From Nocardioides lijunqiniae (GTDB lineage Bacteria > Actinomycetota > Actinomycetes > Propionibacteriales > Nocardioidaceae), in assembly GCF_015024225.1 (NCBI RefSeq), contig NZ_JACJGM010000003.1, positions 124,001 through 188,000 on the forward strand: 64,000 bases of DNA, in the 5' to 3' direction. Position 1 is the stretch's first letter, and every line of letters begins with the position of its first letter. A model generated the notes under the pieces. That model made no database searches. It was not told the origin of the DNA and saw nothing but the letters and a program-made list of their open reading frames with translations. This document shows, in pieces, positions 60,684 to 64,000 of this stretch. The position numbers and the translations under genes were made by a program.

Positions 60684-61277
60684 TCAGGCCGGCCAGTCGG
60701 GCGGGTACTCGTCGACGAGCTTGTCGTGCTGCTTCTGCAGGCGCTTGCGCATCTTAGTGGGGAGACGGTCGCCGAAGACGGTGCCGAGGGTGTGGTCGGT
60801 CTCGTGCTGGAGGCAGCGGGCGAGCATGCCGTCGCCGGAGAAGGTCACGGGGGAGCCGTCGAGCCCGGTGCCGGTCACGGTGGCGGTGTCGGGGCGGGCG
60901 AGCTCGACGAACGCGCCCGGGAAGGACAGACATCCCTCCTCCGCCTCGTCGAGCACCCGGTCGCGTCCCTCGGGGAGCGTCAGCACGGGGTTGCAGACGA
61001 GCCCGACCGTGCGCTGCCCCGACTCGTCGGGGCAGTCGAAGACGAACATCGCCACGTCCTCGCCGATCTGGCACGCCGCGAGGCCGACGCCGTCGGCGGC
61101 GTACATCGTCGCCACCATGTCGGCGGCGAGCGAGGCCAGGGCCTCGTCGTACGACGTCACGAGCGTCTGCGGGCGGTGCATCACCGGGGTGCCCCAGCGG
61201 GTCATCGGCCGGACGCTGCCGCCGGTGGGCAGCGGACCGTGGGGAGCGAGGGGCGCGGGGGAGGACTGGTCGGGCAC
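60684..61277 (-). CDS. def: peptide deformylase
   Basis: A 197-residue metal hydrolase that removes formyl from new N-terminal methionines. Motif 1 is GVGLAACQIG (the usual GVGLAAPQIG has Pro for Cys), motif 2 is EEGCLSFPG with the metal cysteine, and motif 3 is QHETDHTLG with both histidines and the catalytic glutamate. It has a 30-residue N-terminal extension and a basic C-terminal tail, as in actinobacterial type I enzymes. The GTG at 61277 follows TAGGAT by 6 bases. It stands alone, without fmt, so a second copy elsewhere is possible. Confidence 0.93.
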   Translation of the reverse strand: MPDQSSPAPLAPHGPLPTGGSVRPMTRWGTPVMHRPQTLVTSYDEALASLAADMVATMYAADGVGLAACQIGEDVAMFVFDCPDESGQRTVGLVCNPVLTLPEGRDRVLDEAEEGCLSFPGAFVELARPDTATVTGTGLDGSPVTFSGDGMLARCLQHETDHTLGTVFGDRLPTKMRKRLQKQHDKLVDEYPPDWPA

Positions 61278-61283
61278 GCAGCG

Positions 61284-61289
61284 ATCCTA
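61284..61289 (-). promoter_or_regulatory. -10 hexamer TAGGAT (minus strand), leaderless def start
   Basis: TAGGAT lies 6 bases before the GTG of def at 61277. Confidence 0.55.
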
Positions 61290-61359
61290 GGACCGGAGCC
61301 GACGCGGACCGCGGCGGCCCGACGTGACCGGCCCCACGCGGGCCGGTGTAGCCCGGCGT

Positions 61360-61374
61360 GTAACTCCGAGTTAC
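61360..61374. promoter_or_regulatory. perfect palindrome, candidate operator of the acyl-CoA dehydrogenase operon
   Basis: GTAACTCCGAGTTAC is a perfect inverted repeat (7-base arms, one-base centre). Its right arm overlaps the -10 hexamer TACATT at 61372-61377. A bound TetR-type repressor would block transcription. No regulator gene is in view. Confidence 0.65.
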
Positions 61375-61377
61375 ATT
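61372..61377 (+). promoter_or_regulatory. -10 hexamer TACATT, leaderless acyl-CoA dehydrogenase start
   Basis: TACATT lies 6 bases before the ATG at 61384 and is partly inside the palindrome. Confidence 0.5.
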
Positions 61378-61383
61378 ATCTCT

Positions 61384-62748
61384 ATGTCCCTCCTCACCAG
61401 CCTCCGTCCCGGCGGTCGGCACGGCGTCCCGAGCACGGAGTCGCGCGACCCGATCGGCTACCTCGTCGCCGGCCTCAACCGGCTCGCGCAGAGCGACCTC
61501 CTCGACCGCGTCGGCCTGCGCCGACCCGCCGAGCAGGCGGTCTTCTCGGTCACCCGCAGTGGGTTCACGACGATCACCGCGGCGAGCCGCGGCTTCTCGT
61601 CCGCAGGGAAGAAGGGCCAGCCGGGCGTGCGCGTCGCCCCGGCGCCGGCCAAGGGGGTCTTCGACCTCACGCCCACCGAGGACGAGCAGATGCTCGTCGA
61701 CGTGGTCCGCGAGCTGGCCCAGGAGGCGTTCCGGCCGGCCGCGGCCGACGCCGACGAGGCCTGCGCCGCCCCCGACGACGTGCTGGCCGCCAGCCTCGAG
61801 GTGGGCCTGCCTATGCTCGGTGTGCCGGAGGCGCTCGGCGGGATCTCCGAGGAGCGCTCGGCGATGGCCGGCACGCTCGTCGCCGAGGCCCTGGCCCACG
61901 GCGACATGGGGCTTGCGGTCGCCGCGCTGGCGCCCGGATCGGTCGCCACCGCGCTCGGCCTGTGGGGCACCGACGCCCAGCAGCAGACCTACCTGCCGGC
62001 CTTCGCCGGCTCCGACGTGCCGGCCGCGGCGCTGGCCCTCAACGAGCCCACCGTCCTCTTCGACGTGCTGGAGCCCGCGACCACCGCGACCCGCACCGCG
62101 GACGGCTACGTCCTGAACGGCGTCAAGAGCCTGGTGCCGCGTGGCGCCCAGGCCGAGCTCTTCGTCGTCGGCGCCTCGCTCGACGGGCGACCCGTGCTCT
62201 TCCTGGTCGAGTCGTCCACCCCCGGCCTGGCGGTCGAGGGTGACCCCGCCATGGGCGTGCGCGCCGCCTCGCTCACGAGGCTGACGCTCACCGACGCCGC
62301 CGTCCCGGCCGACGCCGTGCTCGGCGACACCGAGGGCGAGGCCTACCTCGAGTGCGTGCGGCTGTCCCGCCTGGCGTGGTGCGCGCTCGCTGTCGGCACC
62401 GGCCAGGCCGTGCTCGACTACGTCACGCCCTACGTCAAGGAGCGTCACGCCTTCGGCGAGCCCATCGCCCACCGGCAGTCGGTGGCGTTCATGGTCGCCA
62501 ACCTCGCCATCGAGCTGCAGGCCATGCGCCTGGTGACCTACAAGGCGGCCTCCCGCGCGGCTGCCGGCAAGGACTTCGCCCGCGAGGTCGCGCTGGCGCG
62601 CAAGCTGTGCGCCGACAAGGGCATGCAGATCGGCCTCGACGGCGTCCAGCTGCTCGGCGGCCACGGCTTCGTCAAGGAACACCCGGTCGAGCGCTGGTAC
62701 CGCGACCTCCGCGCGGTCGGCGTCATGGAAGGAAGCGTGCTGGTCTGA
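61384..62748 (+). CDS. acyl-CoA dehydrogenase-like subunit, degenerate flavin site
   Basis: A 454-residue acyl-CoA dehydrogenase-fold protein. The helical N-terminus from about residue 98 (LTPTEDEQMLVDVVRELAQ) and the C-terminal VQLLGGHGFVKEHPVERWYRDLRAVGVMEG fit the family. However, the central flavin segment that normally reads TEPxAGSD is LNEPTVLFDV, and the chain ends a few residues after MEGS, without the usual EGTxxIQ tail. An extra N-terminal segment of about 95 residues is also present. It overlaps the next dehydrogenase by one base. It is probably the subunit without its own flavin in a heteromeric enzyme. Confidence 0.85.
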   Translation: MSLLTSLRPGGRHGVPSTESRDPIGYLVAGLNRLAQSDLLDRVGLRRPAEQAVFSVTRSGFTTITAASRGFSSAGKKGQPGVRVAPAPAKGVFDLTPTEDEQMLVDVVRELAQEAFRPAAADADEACAAPDDVLAASLEVGLPMLGVPEALGGISEERSAMAGTLVAEALAHGDMGLAVAALAPGSVATALGLWGTDAQQQTYLPAFAGSDVPAAALALNEPTVLFDVLEPATTATRTADGYVLNGVKSLVPRGAQAELFVVGASLDGRPVLFLVESSTPGLAVEGDPAMGVRAASLTRLTLTDAAVPADAVLGDTEGEAYLECVRLSRLAWCALAVGTGQAVLDYVTPYVKERHAFGEPIAHRQSVAFMVANLAIELQAMRLVTYKAASRAAAGKDFAREVALARKLCADKGMQIGLDGVQLLGGHGFVKEHPVERWYRDLRAVGVMEGSVLV

Positions 62749-63962
62749 TGCCCATCAACCTCGACGACCCGAAGAAGTTCCGTCCGCTGGTGGGCCAGGC
62801 CCACCAGGTGGCGATGAACATGCTGCGCCCGATCTCGCGCAAGTACGACCGCGCCGAGCACGAGTACCCGCAGGAGCTCGACATGCTGGCCGCGATGATC
62901 GACGGCCTGGCCGAGTCAGGGGCCAGCGAGGGCGCCGGAGCCGCCGGCGTACGCCGTGAGGACGCCGACGCCGACTCCTCGGTCAAGAACGGCGCCAACC
63001 TCGCCTCGGTGATGTCCATCGCCGAGATGTGCTGGGGCGACGTGGGGCTGCTGCTCTCGATGCCGCGTCAGGGCCTGGGCAACTCCGCCATCGCGTCGGT
63101 GGCCGACGAGGAGCAGCAGGAGCGCTTCGCCGGCGTCTGGGCCGGCATGGCCATCACCGAGCCCGGGGTGGGGTCCGACTCCGCCAACATCAGGACGACC
63201 GCCACGCTGGACGGTGATCACTACGTCCTGAACGGCGAGAAGATCTACGTCACCTCCGGCGACCGCGCCGACCACATCGTCGTGTGGGCCACCCTCGACA
63301 GGAGCCTGGGACGCGCGGCGATCAAGTCCTTCGTGGTGCCCAAGGGCACGCCCGGCATGCGCGTCGACCGGCTCGAGCACAAGCTCGGCATCCGGGCCTC
63401 CGACACCGCGACGATCATCTTCGAGGACTGTCGGGTGCCCGCCGAGAACCTCCTCGGCTCGCCCGAGGTGGACACCAAGCAGGGCTTCGCCGGCGCCATG
63501 GCGACCTTCGACAACACCCGCCCGCTCGTGGCCGCGATGGCCGTGGGCTGTGCGCGCGCAGCGCTCGACCTCACACGCGACCTGCTGGCCCAGGCCGGGG
63601 TGAGCGTCGACTACGACCGTCCCGCCCAGACCCAGTCGGCGGCGGCCGCGCGCCTGCTGCAGATGGAGGCCGACTGGGAGGCCGCCCACCTCCTGATGCT
63701 CCAAGCCGCCTGGATGGCCGACAACCGCCAGCCCAACTCGCTGGAGGCCTCCATGGCCAAGGCGAAGGCCGGACGCGTCGGCTCCGACATCACCCTGGGC
63801 TGCGTGGAGCTGACCGGGTCGCTGGGCTACAGCGAGGCCGAGCTGCTCGAGAAGTGGGCCCGCGACTCCAAGATCCTCGACATCTTCGAGGGCACCCAGC
63901 AGATCCAGCAGCTGATCGTGGCGCGCCGGGTCCTGGGGCTCTCGAGCGCCGAGCTGAAGTAG
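62748..63962 (+). CDS. acyl-CoA dehydrogenase subunit, complete flavin motifs
   Basis: A 404-residue acyl-CoA dehydrogenase with AITEPGVGSDSANIRTTA (flavin and substrate binding), NGEKIYVTSG, the middle beta domain, and the C-terminal KWARDSKILDIFEGTQQIQQ segment. Its ATG shares one base with the upstream stop (TGATG). Together the two should make a heterotetramer, as in the FadE pairs of mycobacteria. Function: first oxidation of an acyl-CoA chain, chain type unknown. The last 38 bases of the window after its stop show nothing notable. Confidence 0.92.
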   Translation: MPINLDDPKKFRPLVGQAHQVAMNMLRPISRKYDRAEHEYPQELDMLAAMIDGLAESGASEGAGAAGVRREDADADSSVKNGANLASVMSIAEMCWGDVGLLLSMPRQGLGNSAIASVADEEQQERFAGVWAGMAITEPGVGSDSANIRTTATLDGDHYVLNGEKIYVTSGDRADHIVVWATLDRSLGRAAIKSFVVPKGTPGMRVDRLEHKLGIRASDTATIIFEDCRVPAENLLGSPEVDTKQGFAGAMATFDNTRPLVAAMAVGCARAALDLTRDLLAQAGVSVDYDRPAQTQSAAAARLLQMEADWEAAHLLMLQAAWMADNRQPNSLEASMAKAKAGRVGSDITLGCVELTGSLGYSEAELLEKWARDSKILDIFEGTQQIQQLIVARRVLGLSSAELK

Positions 63963-64000
63963 CGCTCCACCCACGAACGACGAACGGCGGCGGACCCTGG

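Overview
The window is dense, very GC-rich bacterial DNA with about 56 protein genes and no rRNA or tRNA gene that I can recognise. The gene content points to an actinobacterium, most likely of the Nocardioidaceae (Nocardioides-like): a MabA/InhA-type fabG-fabI pair, a DUF3099 membrane protein, an acVLRF1 release-factor-like protein, GTG starts, and many genes whose start codon lies only 6-10 bases after a TANNNT hexamer, as expected for leaderless mRNAs. The genus is an inference; the sequence carries no 16S gene.

Layout. 1-10.0 kb: ribosome rescue and metallophosphoesterase pair, kinase-like protein, zinc peptidase, ABC-F protein, enoyl-CoA hydratase-like protein, ABC exporter, atypical SDR, SURF1 and moaA. 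10.1-12.6 kb: small proteins (zinc-binding, DUF3099, dodecin), then fabG-fabI. 12.6-20.0 kb: a cyanophycin-type locus. A CphA-like ligase lacking the ATP-grasp domain is coupled to a serine hydrolase on the plus strand, and an operon cphB-cphA-cupin-membrane protein lies on the minus strand. 20.0-28.9 kb: sixA-like gene, a single-gene cassette bounded by near-identical palindromes, serB, small enzymes, an ABC ATPase, NfeD/SPFH pair, TauE exporter and two unknowns. 28.9-40.0 kb: a catabolic block in which a GntR-type regulator, glutamine-synthetase-like ligase, aldehyde dehydrogenase, SDR and PuuD-like hydrolase on the minus strand diverge from an APC permease, a choline/ethanolamine-kinase-like protein and a FAD/GcvT oxidoreductase. 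Together they look like uptake and glutamylation-dependent breakdown of a primary amine. 40.1-48.3 kb: SpoIIE phosphatase, an ABC-2 exporter, a flavin monooxygenase/reductase pair, a YbhB protein, siroheme synthase and an rRNA/tRNA methyltransferase.

48.7-59.5 kb is one gene of 3621 codons: a secreted metzincin-like protease followed by 30 Ig-like repeats. Three of those repeats are very similar and share a 90-base perfect duplication. Five copies of a paired-hairpin repeat lie around this gene between 45.6 and 60.7 kb and nowhere else in the window. The right end holds a sulfotransferase, peptide deformylase and a coupled pair of acyl-CoA dehydrogenases, probably a heteromeric enzyme, behind a perfect 15-base palindromic operator.

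The most unusual items are the short CphA-like ligase and its context, the palindrome-bounded cassette at 20.5-21.8 kb, the giant repeat protease with its hairpin repeats, and the amine block with its divergent control region.
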